64,000 nucleotides of DNA from Vibrio maerlii (GCF_003415655.1 NZ_QRHC01000003.1:61472-125471), one strand, 5' to 3'; counted from the first letter of the stretch, positions 46,800 to 55,160 are shown. Made by a program: numbers and translations. The notes: generated from the sequence alone by a model not told the origin.

Positions 46800-47426
46800 A
46801 TGAAAGCAGTCGCTAAAGTTTTACTTAGTTCGGTATTGATCACACCACTTTCTGTACAAGCAGATCACACCGTCATAGATGGAATGGATTTCGGAGTTCT
46901 TGCCCAGCTTGTAGGTACTTGGAAATCCGTTGATGCTGGTGGAGTAGATATTGCTCCAGCTCAAGAAGGTAGCACTCAGGGGAAAGGGGCACCGGCTGTA
47001 GTGCCCTTTTACGAAACAATTACATTCGAAGTTGCTGCGGACGCAGTAAATGCAAGCGACCAAAGCCTTGTTGCTCTGTACTACAAACAAGAAGTCTTTA
47101 AAAAAGAAGATGACTCAAAGTTCCATGACCAGCGTGGTTATTTTATCTACGATCAAGCCAATCAAACTGTCTACAATTCTTTTTGTGTGCCTCGAGCGAC
47201 TTGTGTCGTGGCCGAAGGTGCAGCTGGGAACACAATGACATTAACAGCACCTGACGGTGGAATCGCAGAATCCAGCTATATGAAAGACAATGCCAGTACA
47301 ACTGGCTTTACCATGAACATCCAAATTGAGGGGGACACCCTAACCTACACTCAATCAACAATCTTAGATATCTATGACTCGGAGTTTTCTCATACTGACT
47401 CCTCTGTGCTTGAGCGAGTGAAGTAG
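46800..47426 (+). CDS. Exported beta-barrel protein resembling the heme-binding (nitrobindin-like) family
   Basis: 208 residues with a signal peptide (cleavage about VQA, residue 21). The mature part begins FGVLAQLVGTWKS and continues with FYETITFE, YYKQEVFKK and FHDQRGYFIYD, a pattern like nitrobindin/THAP4-type or lipocalin-like heme-binding barrels (LxxLxGTW near the start). This is a motif-level resemblance only. Two cysteines (CVPRATCVV, about 129-135) could form a disulfide in the periplasm. It is a single gene next to an accessory region. Confidence 0.72.
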   Translation: MKAVAKVLLSSVLITPLSVQADHTVIDGMDFGVLAQLVGTWKSVDAGGVDIAPAQEGSTQGKGAPAVVPFYETITFEVAADAVNASDQSLVALYYKQEVFKKEDDSKFHDQRGYFIYDQANQTVYNSFCVPRATCVVAEGAAGNTMTLTAPDGGIAESSYMKDNASTTGFTMNIQIEGDTLTYTQSTILDIYDSEFSHTDSSVLERVK

Positions 47427-47474
47427 GCTCTGTTTAACACTTTACTATCACGTTTCAGTTAAACGCTTTTCAGG

Positions 47475-47503
47475 TCTAACACCGATACCTCATCGGTGTT
47501 AGA
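47475..47503. terminator. Strong hairpin, possible terminator
   Basis: TCTAACACCGAT/ATCGGTGTTAGA, a perfect 12-bp stem with loop ACCTC, 50 bases after the exported-protein gene. No T run follows, so it may be a Rho-assisted terminator or processing stem. Confidence 0.55.
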
Positions 47504-47614
47504 TCTGTTAGGACGATTGTTTCAATTCGATGGGATGAAGCGAGTAGACACTTAAGTATTAACTTTTACAGCCACCCTAATGCGTGTCCAGACCCTGCTA
47601 CCTAACCTAAGTTT

Positions 47615-47908
47615 CTATTTTATGTCGTAACTAATTTGCTTACTTACATTTTTTAGTTGTACCCCAGCCTTATTAAATGCCTTCTGAATAGTTTTAGAGA
47701 CGTGCTGTTGCCCTTCTCCCTGTAAAAAGTTGGCTCTATCTTGATTCGTCTCGAATACGCAAATAATTTTTAAACTTTGCGGAAAAGAGGAAAAATTCAC
47801 TGTGTGAGTAACCCAAAGAAAACCATCGTAGCCTTTTAACGTATCTTCACAAACTTCGGTCAACACGCCTCTAATTAGATTGTCGACCTTTTTATCTGAT
47901 TTGCGCAT
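47615..47908 (-). CDS. Conserved small protein of unknown function
   Basis: 97 residues starting MRKSDKKVDNLIRGVLTEV. I know this type only as a short conserved gammaproteobacterial protein, sometimes loosely labelled Fis-family in automatic annotation; no helix-turn-helix is evident. It has a mixed alpha/beta look (FPQSLKIICVF strand, then helices). I chose the ATG at 47908 because AGGAA stands 9 bases upstream; an ATG three codons earlier abuts that site. It is probably cytoplasmic. Confidence 0.7.
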   Translation of the reverse strand: MRKSDKKVDNLIRGVLTEVCEDTLKGYDGFLWVTHTVNFSSFPQSLKIICVFETNQDRANFLQGEGQQHVSKTIQKAFNKAGVQLKNVSKQISYDIK

Positions 47909-47917
47909 AAAGGACAT

Positions 47918-48288
47918 TTCCTGTCTGTGTGAATGAGTAAATGTGACTACATGCTTCCCTTATGTTAGGAAACGTATGTCGAGGAACAGAGTTTGCAATG
48001 AAAGTATACCCACATCAACATCATAAAGGTGGCTTCTCAGTTTTGAAGTGGTAGCTGAGAAGGCTCTGGACAGAAACGTGTCAGCAATATTGCTAATTTA
48101 GTCTCCACTAAATTAACTCAGGTATGGAAAGTCAGCTTTGTTGAGCATCCAGTCTGAGTGATGCAGAACAGGATACTTATCTCATGATATTGTGCCCAAT
48201 CGTCGGTTTTCATAGAATGGAGTGAAAGAATATGGCAAAGTTCATATAAAATATATGTTGGTCAATGGGCATAAGTATCACCAAAGAA
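47918..48288. other. Gene-free accessory DNA left of the IS remnant
   Basis: No open frame with coding character on either strand. A hairpin GGCTTCTCAG/CTGAGAAGGC-like (about 48031-48066) is the only clear structure. It may be decayed mobile DNA, but only the part from 48289 is recognisable. Confidence 0.5.
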
Positions 48289-48486
48289 CTTGCGTTAGAT
48301 TCCTTCTTAATGGCGGTTTGGTGATGTAAGCCTGATGGGAATATGTTGGTTCACTCAGATCAGGAAAGTAAGTATACGAGCTACGATTGGAATGAGTTTC
48401 TAAGTGCTCATGGCGTCGAAAGCATGAGTCGTCGAGGTAGTTGCATGATAACGCAATAACCAAGAGCTTCTTCCAACTACTAAAAG
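48289..48486 (+). pseudogene. IS3-family transposase (OrfB, IS150-like) remnant
   Basis: Reading rightward gives LALDSFLMAVW, a TGA stop in place of the usual Arg, then CKPDGNMLVHSDQ, KYTSYDWNEFLSAHG and VESMSRRGSC. A one-base deletion in the Cys-His-Asp-Asn segment then shifts frame, and NAITKSFFQLLK follows. This is the C-terminal catalytic core of an IS3-type transposase (VHSDQGSQYTSYDW and MSRRGNCHDNA motifs). The second Asp of DDE is kept, but the catalytic Glu position reads Lys. A stop, a frameshift and this change make it dead. It marks past mobile-element activity at the left edge of the three-gene cassette. Confidence 0.85.
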
Positions 48487-48561
48487 TCGTCTAGTTAAGT
48501 AGTAGCGATTCTAAAACTGTAGTCCTTTAAGCTATATTTATAACTATAACCAGCTAATAAA

Positions 48562-49671
48562 ATGAGAAAAATAGAACAAGAAAGTTCGAGAGAACATAGC
48601 CTTCAGATTCAGAAGCAGCAAAAACGAAAGGCTTCTTCTGGTGGTAAGAAAGTACACAATAGAAACAGTATTGGTAGTTTATTTCTTGGGAAGCACCCAA
48701 AGATTCCTGCTCCTAGAGAAATTGATTTGATTGATGGCTCTATGGAAATATGTGATAACTTTTTTACTCTTCTCAGAAATGAACTAGAGAAGAATCCAAA
48801 GTTCTTATACATAGACTTCAGTAACACCACCATGCTTAAGGCAATGCCTCTACTGGTTATCTACTCCATTATTGATGAGGCCAGAGAGGAGCATGGGGTA
48901 ACAACTGAAATCCGGGTGATATGGTCGAAGCGTAAGAAGCAAGTAAACAACGTTATTAACATTAGTGGTAACTTTGCAACTGCTTCAGAACGTGAGGACA
49001 AAATAGGGTCGTCTTCCTATCTTCCTGTCATTATGGGAGATAATTCAAGAGCAAATGACTTGAGTAATGTCTTTGTCGACTACATATTAGAAAAGTACTA
49101 CCCAGATGCAGATGCAGAAAAAGAACAAGAAATTTCTTCAGCTATTCAAGAAACTGTAGATAATGTCGGTCGCCACGCATACCCAGATGAACACGATCAC
49201 AGTCGCAAGCGTTGGTGGTTTAGTTGTCACAGAGTCGAACATAACCTGTATATCGTGATTTATGATACTGGCGTAGGCATCCCTAATTCATTATCAAAAA
49301 ATAATGCAGTGTTTCTATCACGTATAAACGATTTGTACCCAGATGAGTACAAAGGTGCTACAAGTGAAACCGTAGAACAAGAATCCACTAACATGTTCGA
49401 TGCTTTAAGGGTTTGGTTTCAGAAGAATTTAAATGATGGTCAATTAATTCGCGCAGCCATGCACACCAATGTTACTTCCACAGAGTTGGACCAGCATGGG
49501 CAAGGCAGTAGAAGTATTAAGGCACTGATTAACGAAGATGAGAACAGCTACCTGTTGATGTTTAGTAACAATGGTTTTTATTGTTACACGAATGATAGAG
49601 ACGACAATGAAAACAGTGTTGATACTATGAGTCGTAAAGTACCAGGTACGTTGATTCAATGGAGCATTTAA
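48562..49671 (+). CDS. GHKL-type ATPase with N-terminal STAS-like region (first gene of a three-gene cassette)
   Basis: 369 residues, soluble. A basic N-terminal tail (1-35) precedes an alpha/beta segment (about 78-150; KFLYIDFSNTT, then a helix) that looks STAS-like. A HATPase_c domain follows at about 185-340. Its N box is EISSAIQETVDNVGRHAYP (189-207), close to anti-sigma kinases of the RsbW/SpoIIAB type with HAY. The G1 box is DTGVGIP (235-241) and the G2-like glycine loop is HGQGSRSIK (312-320). There is no His-phosphotransfer dimerisation domain. It may bind or phosphorylate the STAS-like partner encoded next. No good ribosome site is seen at this ATG. Function unknown. Confidence 0.85.
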   Translation: MRKIEQESSREHSLQIQKQQKRKASSGGKKVHNRNSIGSLFLGKHPKIPAPREIDLIDGSMEICDNFFTLLRNELEKNPKFLYIDFSNTTMLKAMPLLVIYSIIDEAREEHGVTTEIRVIWSKRKKQVNNVINISGNFATASEREDKIGSSSYLPVIMGDNSRANDLSNVFVDYILEKYYPDADAEKEQEISSAIQETVDNVGRHAYPDEHDHSRKRWWFSCHRVEHNLYIVIYDTGVGIPNSLSKNNAVFLSRINDLYPDEYKGATSETVEQESTNMFDALRVWFQKNLNDGQLIRAAMHTNVTSTELDQHGQGSRSIKALINEDENSYLLMFSNNGFYCYTNDRDDNENSVDTMSRKVPGTLIQWSI

Positions 49672-49673
49672 AA

Positions 49674-50021
49674 GTGAATGAGATAACAATCACTGTAGTT
49701 AAAGACTTTCATCCTAAGCCGTATGGCCGCTATATCACAGACGGCCCAGATTGCGATAAAACATCAGGGGAAGTATTTAGAGATAAGCACTTGGCTCCTG
49801 CGTTAAAAAAACACGACAAAGTAACTGTCGACTTAACTGGTTATAACCGGTATGGACGTTCATTTCTTGATGAGTCTTTTGGCGGTTTGATTAGAAAATG
49901 TGGTTTTACCAAAGCTCAGTTAGATGAGAAGTTGATATATGTCCACAATGACTTAACGTCAGTGATAGCGATCATTGATGAGAGAATTCAAAAAGCAGAG
50001 CTAAAGCGTATAGCGGGGTAA
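49674..50021 (+). CDS. STAS-like (DUF4325-type) protein
   Basis: About 115 residues. The pattern YGRYITDGPDCDKTSGEVFR (about 17-36) and VDLTGYNRYGRSFLDESFGGL (about 52-72) fits the STAS-like DUF4325 family. The Ser in GRSFLDESF occupies the place where anti-anti-sigma STAS proteins carry their phosphorylated Ser. I prefer a GTG start at 49674, 9 bases after GGAG. An in-frame ATG at 49659 would overlap the ATPase by 13 bases. Either way, translation is probably coupled to the ATPase. It is likely the partner of that ATPase, by analogy with SpoIIAA/SpoIIAB; no experiment is known to me. Confidence 0.82.
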   Translation: MNEITITVVKDFHPKPYGRYITDGPDCDKTSGEVFRDKHLAPALKKHDKVTVDLTGYNRYGRSFLDESFGGLIRKCGFTKAQLDEKLIYVHNDLTSVIAIIDERIQKAELKRIAG

Positions 50022-50022
50022 C

Positions 50023-50499
50023 ATGAGTTACTTGATTTATGCTGTTAGTTGGCTGTTAGCGGTATTTATCCATATCAATACCTTAAAGCGAACATCGCTG
50101 ACTAATACCAAAGAAGCTCTGGTCAGTGAAATATATAGCCTTTTAGACGTCAACAAGGATGATGCGGAGCTTCTTGTTAAAGAAACTACTTTTGCACATA
50201 AATTCACTCGCATAGAGAACAAAGTAAAAGAGTTTAATACTCTGTGTAAGAGTTCTTTGATTTCTACTGAAAATGATGATTTTGAAAGTCTGTTTACTTA
50301 CGATGTTGAAGCTGGGGATCACTCTGATTTAACCCGTAAATGCTATGACGCTGTTGATTATGTAGATAGAACGTTCCACCGACACATACAAAACAAATAT
50401 TCATTCTTCTATTTGAGTCGATTCGAACTAGCAGGGACGTTTTGCACTCTGTTTTGCATTTATTCGGCTATAAAGATTGTCACCTGGCTTTATGTGTAG
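50023..50499 (+). CDS. Two-segment membrane protein of the ATPase/STAS-like cassette
   Basis: 158 residues with no family I can name. A membrane segment lies at each end (about 3-19 and 132-156), and a charged, helical 110-residue middle lies between them, giving a hairpin topology with the middle on one side. It starts one base after the STAS-like gene, with GGGG just upstream, so all three genes form one transcription unit. The third position, membrane location and lack of catalytic motifs suggest an effector or membrane receptor, by inference from gene order only. Confidence 0.8.
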   Translation: MSYLIYAVSWLLAVFIHINTLKRTSLTNTKEALVSEIYSLLDVNKDDAELLVKETTFAHKFTRIENKVKEFNTLCKSSLISTENDDFESLFTYDVEAGDHSDLTRKCYDAVDYVDRTFHRHIQNKYSFFYLSRFELAGTFCTLFCIYSAIKIVTWLYV

Positions 50500-50798
50500 A
50501 CTTTGTAACATTACAAAAACTTGGTTCACTAACGAATTTCCATAAGGACGGCAAGAAGCTTCTCTGGCATGCTTTGGGGCAGAACCCTCTTAGAAGCATT
50601 ACTTAAGCTTGGAGAACACGGTTATTGAAGTGTTGACGAAACGAAGGGGGAATTTGAAAGCGAAATTGCCACTTTCCATTCGTTTTTACGGTGAGCTAGC
50701 GCATAGTTTAGTACCGTCTTTTAGTACCAAGATTATTTTCGCGTTTTAGCTTACTTTTGACTGTGGTAAGCACACGATTTGAAAGGATTTTAGATAGC
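50500..50798. other. Gene-free stretch between the cassette and ffs
   Basis: No convincing gene. A 46-codon frame (about 50487-50609, containing FHKDGKKLLWHALGQNPLRS) lacks a start with a ribosome site and could be a decayed fragment of unknown origin. Near 50690-50730 GCTAGC and two GTACC-containing repeats are seen. Nothing else stands out. Confidence 0.5.
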
Positions 50799-50830
50799 AA
50801 AAAGCCGTTACATTAGTAACGGCTTTTTCA
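50799..50830. terminator. ffs terminator (bidirectional)
   Basis: AAAAAGCCGTTAC-ATTA-GTAACGGCTTTTT, a perfect 13-bp stem. It ends leftward 4.5S RNA transcription and can stop rightward transcripts of the cassette. Confidence 0.92.
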
Positions 50831-50832
50831 AA

Positions 50833-50938
50833 GGGTGGGAACCCAGCCACATCCCGGCACACAAGTCACTCGCTGCGGCTGCTTCCTTCCGGACCTGACC
50901 GAGTTCACGAGCTATTGTTGCGAGAGGACCAGGCCCCC
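50833..50938 (-). ncRNA. ffs: 4.5S RNA of the signal recognition particle
   Basis: The minus strand begins GGGGGCCTGG and ends CCCACCC, pairing into a long hairpin. The conserved apical part GGTCAGGTCCGGAAGGAAGCAGCC binds Ffh (GGAA tetraloop), and GTGTGCCGGGATG matches the enteric 4.5S RNA. About 106 bases. It works with Ffh in co-translational targeting to the membrane. ybaZ, ybaY and tesB follow, as in E. coli. Confidence 0.95.
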
Positions 50939-51078
50939 ATAGATTCGTTTGACTTAGAATTCCTAAGTCGTGCGGGGATTATTAAGCATCCCCTGCTCTA
51001 TTGCAAGCCTTGAAAGCGCATTTTTCGTCAATAGTGAGTTAAGTGATTAGCCCTTGTTCAATTTATTGAAAACTCAGC

Positions 51079-51819
51079 CTAATCTTGCTCCATATCTTCT
51101 TGGCTACGCAGTATGTAATCGGTCGTCCAAGCGGTTCCAAGTAAGCAGAGCCACACAACGAAAACTGGATTAGGTACTTCAATGCTTGGTGAGATTACCA
51201 GTGCTGCAAATCCAACTGTAGGTAGCGTCCAACACAGTAGCTTATTCCAACGGAAGCTACTTGGCTTACGCAGCGTCTCAATCGATGCAATAATGCCTGT
51301 GATACTCAGAGCGACGAGCGCCGCATAAGGAAGATCGGCAATCCAAAGTGGCAGGATAAAACCCAAACTCCACCAGCTGTGTTTATTTGATGGTTTCCAG
51401 TGTGAGGCCGCATACCAAGTCACCATAACGGCAAAGGTCTGAATCGCAGTAACCGTTGCACTACCCTCTAGTCGACCACCTGACTGCGTGACCATAATCC
51501 CAACCTGCATTGTAATGAGAATTAGGAATGTCGTTGCCATAACGCCAATGCTTGAGCGCCTAGAGAACGCCACCATCATCAATGGAAAAATGACCCAAAC
51601 TGCGACGGATAAAGTAATGGGCTGCAATGGCAGTGTTAAACCAAAAACGGTCAGTGAAGCTAATAGAATTAAACCTGAAACGCCCCCTTGTGGGAATATC
51701 CACAATGCAGGGATAATAAGCGCAAGTACGGGAATGTCGCCTTCGCTAAGACTAATAGCACGAGCACAAACAACCGCTAGTATTGTTGTGATTATGAATT
51801 GAAGTGTTGAAAATACCAT
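51079..51819 (-). CDS. Uncharacterised polytopic inner-membrane protein
   Basis: 246 residues with about eight membrane segments and very short loops. No signature motif that I recognise. The start at 51819 has a strong GGGAGGAG site; the longer open frame overlaps the divergent ybaZ gene and is unlikely. Repeated prolines and Trp-containing helices suggest a transporter-like or structural membrane protein, with no further evidence. Confidence 0.78.
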   Translation of the reverse strand: MVFSTLQFIITTILAVVCARAISLSEGDIPVLALIIPALWIFPQGGVSGLILLASLTVFGLTLPLQPITLSVAVWVIFPLMMVAFSRRSSIGVMATTFLILITMQVGIMVTQSGGRLEGSATVTAIQTFAVMVTWYAASHWKPSNKHSWWSLGFILPLWIADLPYAALVALSITGIIASIETLRKPSSFRWNKLLCWTLPTVGFAALVISPSIEVPNPVFVVWLCLLGTAWTTDYILRSQEDMEQD

Positions 51820-51870
51820 AGCTCCTCCCTCTACCAATCCGTGGCAATAATGAACTAGGACAATTTCAGT

Positions 51871-52173
51871 ATGGACCAATTTCTCGCACAAATCTTTGCA
51901 GTAATTCACCAAATTCCAATAGGTAAGGTTTCAACCTATGGAGACATCGCACAGTTTGCAGGATACAAAGGTTACGCGCGTCATGTAGGCAGAGCGCTTG
52001 GAAATTTACCTAAGGATTCAAAGCTTCCCTGGCACCGGGTGATCAATAGTAAAGGTGAGATTTCTTTAAAGGGTGAAGCATTCGAGCGCCAAAGGGGGCG
52101 ACTTGAGGAAGAGAATGTAGAAGTGTCTGACCTAGGAAAAATAAAGCTACGACATTACCGCTGGCAGCCGTAG
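51871..52173 (+). CDS. ybaZ: Alkyltransferase-like protein (MGMT family, YbaZ/Atl)
   Basis: 100 residues, matching the DNA-binding domain of O6-alkylguanine-DNA alkyltransferases. The active-site PCHRV is replaced by PWHRV (53-57), with Trp in place of the alkyl-accepting Cys. Such Atl proteins cannot remove the alkyl group; they bind and flip O6-alkylguanine and hand the lesion to nucleotide-excision repair. The Arg finger region (YARHVGRALG, 35-44) is kept. It follows ffs as in E. coli. Confidence 0.93.
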   Translation: MDQFLAQIFAVIHQIPIGKVSTYGDIAQFAGYKGYARHVGRALGNLPKDSKLPWHRVINSKGEISLKGEAFERQRGRLEEENVEVSDLGKIKLRHYRWQP

Positions 52174-52185
52174 CTAAAGAATCAA

Positions 52186-52632
52186 CTAACGAACACCAAC
52201 CAAACGAAGATTTACATCAGACGTATTGTTCGGATCGGTGATGACTGGATAAGAGCTGTCTGTTGTAAAACGTAACTTTCCATTCACGTGAATCGTTGCG
52301 CGAACACTGTAGCGGTGGTTTGGTTTGATATCGAGATTCGAGTAGCTCAATCTAAAATCGAGTGGCACTTGGTCACCATCAGATGTGAACTCTTGCTCTG
52401 AAATCACTTTTGCTGGTGCATCTGCCAATGAGACATCCTCTAGACGTACAGTAATGACTGCATCTGCAGGTAACGCAATACGCTCACGATAAGCCATAGT
52501 GCCAGAAATCGACAGAATCTCTTCTTTCACCTGTTCCTCTACCTTAGAAGGTTGCTCGACAGGTGCTGTCTGACAACCAGCCAAAAACACACTGGCAACC
52601 ACTGCACTGGCTACCCAAAATTGTTTTTTCAT
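52186..52632 (-). CDS. ybaY: YbaY family lipoprotein
   Basis: 148 residues with a lipobox FLAGC (Cys at about 20), so lipidated at the periplasmic face. The body is the YbaY beta-sandwich (AYRERIALPADAVITVRLEDVSLADAPA, in the early mature region). The Gln-Thr after Cys does not show an inner-membrane Asp signal, so outer-membrane sorting is likely. Function unknown. It is convergent with ybaZ and divergent from tesB. Confidence 0.92.
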   Translation of the reverse strand: MKKQFWVASAVVASVFLAGCQTAPVEQPSKVEEQVKEEILSISGTMAYRERIALPADAVITVRLEDVSLADAPAKVISEQEFTSDGDQVPLDFRLSYSNLDIKPNHRYSVRATIHVNGKLRFTTDSSYPVITDPNNTSDVNLRLVGVR

Positions 52633-52822
52633 TTGACCCTCACTCGGGAATTAATAACCGACGAAGTATAGACAGAGATAATAGCTCTGTCTTGACGTGT
52701 GGTTCTAAATTGACAAAACTTTGACTATGCTAGTTTTTTTGCTCTTTGACTAAACTAGCTTTTTCGCTCGATAATCTGACGTGCTAACAAAACTATTATA
52801 AAGATTAGGAAAGAATTCCAAC

Positions 52823-53683
52823 ATGAGTAAACCATTACAAGAACTCTTGAGCTTGTTGCAATTAGAGAGATTAGAAGAAGGACTATTTCGAGGACAGAGT
52901 GAAAACCTCGGCTTGCCACAGGTGTATGGCGGTCAAGTTATCGGCCAAGCCCTGTCTGCGGCTCGCTATACCGTAGATGAACAACGCACTGTTCACTCAT
53001 TTCACAGTTATTTCCTTTACCCTGGCGATCCAGAAAAGCCAATAATTTATGATGTAGAGAACCTTCGTGATGGTAAAAGTTTCAGTACTCGCCGTGTAAA
53101 AGCGATTCAAAATGGTCGCCCTATATTCTATCTGACGGCGTCTTATCACGGAGATGCGCCTGGGTTTGAGCATCAAAACACAATGCCAATGATTCCTGGC
53201 CCAGAAAACTTTGCTTCTGAGTCTCAACTTGCAGAGAAAGTTGCACACCTGCTCCCAGAGAAAGTGAAACAGATTTTCTGTGGTGAGAAGCCGATCGAAA
53301 TTCGTCCCGTTACTGTGGTGAATCCTTTGAAACCAACCAAAGAAAAGCCAAAACAGTACCTCTGGGTTAGAACAAATGGCGCATTGCCAGACGACCAACT
53401 GATCCACCAGTATATTCTGGGCTACGCGTCAGACTGGGGATTCTTAGTCACAGCGCTTCATCCACATGAGGTGAGCTTGATGACACCGAATTTCCAAGTA
53501 GCGACTATCGACCATTCAATTTGGTATCACCGCCCATTTAAGATGGATGAATGGCTACTGTATGCAATCGAAAGCCCAACCGCGAGTAATACGCGCGGTC
53601 TAGTGCGTGGTGAAATCTACAACCAACAGGGTGATCTTGTCGCAACGGCGGTGCAAGAAGGCGTGATGCGCTTTACTAAGTAG
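52823..53683 (+). CDS. tesB: Acyl-CoA thioesterase II
   Basis: 286 residues with two hotdog folds. Characteristic regions are [18 protein letters not shown] (about 30-47), [13 protein letters not shown] (about 58-70) and the C-terminal [21 protein letters not shown] with a catalytic Asp in IDHS. It hydrolyses medium- to long-chain acyl-CoAs in the cytoplasm. Synteny with ybaY and ffs matches E. coli. Confidence 0.95.
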   Translation: MSKPLQELLSLLQLERLEEGLFRGQSENLGLPQVYGGQVIGQALSAARYTVDEQRTVHSFHSYFLYPGDPEKPIIYDVENLRDGKSFSTRRVKAIQNGRPIFYLTASYHGDAPGFEHQNTMPMIPGPENFASESQLAEKVAHLLPEKVKQIFCGEKPIEIRPVTVVNPLKPTKEKPKQYLWVRTNGALPDDQLIHQYILGYASDWGFLVTALHPHEVSLMTPNFQVATIDHSIWYHRPFKMDEWLLYAIESPTASNTRGLVRGEIYNQQGDLVATAVQEGVMRFTK

Positions 53684-53749
53684 CGATTTATCGAAATAAA
53701 TTGCTCGGGATAAATTAGCGAGATAACTAGCTCTCACAAGGATGTGATT

Positions 53750-55096
53750 ATGAGACTAATTCTAATATTTTTAACCACCTTATTCATGACCTGTACCGCA
53801 TTCAGTGCAGTAGATAATGAATCTATCACCAGTGCGATGCCTGCGACTGCGTACTCGTTTGAAAACTCAGTGATGAAACTTAACAATGGTGAATACACCA
53901 TTGTTATTGCAATGTCCGGTGGTGGTACTCGAGCATCGGCTCTTTCTTACGGCGTGCTAAAGGCACTACGTGCCGAGATTCACCCACTTGATTCGGAAAA
54001 GAGCTTGTTAAATGAAGTCGATGCCATCAGTTCAGTATCAGGAGGCAGCTTTACAGCAGCTTATTACGGCCTGTACGGAGATAAAATATTTAGCGATTTT
54101 GAACAGGACTTTCTTTATCACGACGTAAGCAGTGACCTGATTGATAACTTATTCAACCCATTTCAGTGGTTTTCTGAACAAGGTAGGACTGAAGAAGCAA
54201 TCAATTTGTATAATGCTAGGCTATTCAAGGACGCCACGTTTGCAGATATCCGAGAAGATAGCCCACTGATCATTATTAACGCTTCCGATCTGGGCAACGG
54301 TGTACGCTTTTCCTTCTTGCAAGAATACTTCGACTTATTGTGCTCCGACCTTTCTCAATACCCAATTGCAAACGCAGTTACCGCTTCATCCGCGGTACCT
54401 GTCGTCTTCAACCCGGTAGTACTTGAGAACTACGATACCTGTAAAGTTGACGACAGCTATTTAATGCGAGATTTCAAAGAGCTGAGCCCTATGACCCGAG
54501 AGACACTCATCGGGTTATCAAAGTACCAGCGTAAAGACTACATAAAATACATTCATCTCGTCGACGGAGGCATAACCGACAACTTAGGACTATTGGCACT
54601 TTATGACATCGCCGACCTTGGTGGTGGTCAAATGGAGTTCTTTGAACAAACTAAGGTTCAACCTCGTCCGCACTACGTCATAATTTCTATCGATGCCTCA
54701 GCAAAGCCTGAGTCTATGATTCACAGTTCGCCACAGGAACCCGGAATCTCTGAGACAATCTCGGCAATGACAGATATACAGCTACATCGCTTTAATACTA
54801 CGACTCGAGGCTTGATTGAAAAGTGGAGTGACGATTACGGGAAAATGACCTCTAGCAAGATGGGCATCAACGTAGAGACTTACCTTATTAATATCAACCT
54901 CTCCGACTTTGCGATACCAGATAAAGAGAAGCAACGTTATCTGAACAACATCCCTACCGACCTGACGTTGGAGAAAGAACAGGTAGACGCACTGGTGATG
55001 GAAGGTTACGTGCAGTTGCAAAACCACCCCGAGTTTTTTCGCCTGATGGGTAATATTAAAAAACAAGCCGAGTTGCAAACCTCAGCCAAGCAATGA
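53750..55096 (+). CDS. Exported patatin-like phospholipase
   Basis: 448 residues with an N-terminal signal peptide (about 1-20, FMTCTAFSA). The oxyanion loop is SGGGTRA (about 56-62), the nucleophile is in SSVSGGSF (about 92-99) and the catalytic Asp in VDGGITDNLG (about 266-275). The active site is complete. It differs from the patatin at 18547 by being exported and by its VSGGS elbow. The ATG at 53750 lies 7 bases after AAGGA; the GTG two codons earlier is less likely. Possible roles are membrane-lipid remodelling or secreted lipase action. Confidence 0.86.
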   Translation: MRLILIFLTTLFMTCTAFSAVDNESITSAMPATAYSFENSVMKLNNGEYTIVIAMSGGGTRASALSYGVLKALRAEIHPLDSEKSLLNEVDAISSVSGGSFTAAYYGLYGDKIFSDFEQDFLYHDVSSDLIDNLFNPFQWFSEQGRTEEAINLYNARLFKDATFADIREDSPLIIINASDLGNGVRFSFLQEYFDLLCSDLSQYPIANAVTASSAVPVVFNPVVLENYDTCKVDDSYLMRDFKELSPMTRETLIGLSKYQRKDYIKYIHLVDGGITDNLGLLALYDIADLGGGQMEFFEQTKVQPRPHYVIISIDASAKPESMIHSSPQEPGISETISAMTDIQLHRFNTTTRGLIEKWSDDYGKMTSSKMGINVETYLININLSDFAIPDKEKQRYLNNIPTDLTLEKEQVDALVMEGYVQLQNHPEFFRLMGNIKKQAELQTSAKQ

Positions 55097-55107
55097 CAGA
55101 AAAATTT

Positions 55108-55134
55108 AACCGCCCACATTAGAGTGGGCGGTTT
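55108..55134. terminator. Bidirectional terminator
   Basis: AACCGCCCAC-ATTAGA-GTGGGCGGTT, a 10-bp stem followed by TTGGTTT on the plus strand and an A/T-rich tract on the other side; it sits between convergent genes. Confidence 0.85.
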
Positions 55135-55160
55135 TGGTTTATATCTCAGAGGCTCAAAAA

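Noticed and set aside
50487..50609. Possible small protein containing FHKDGKKLLWHALGQ after the cassette
   Set aside because: No ribosome site or proper start, and no recognisable family; at most a fragment.
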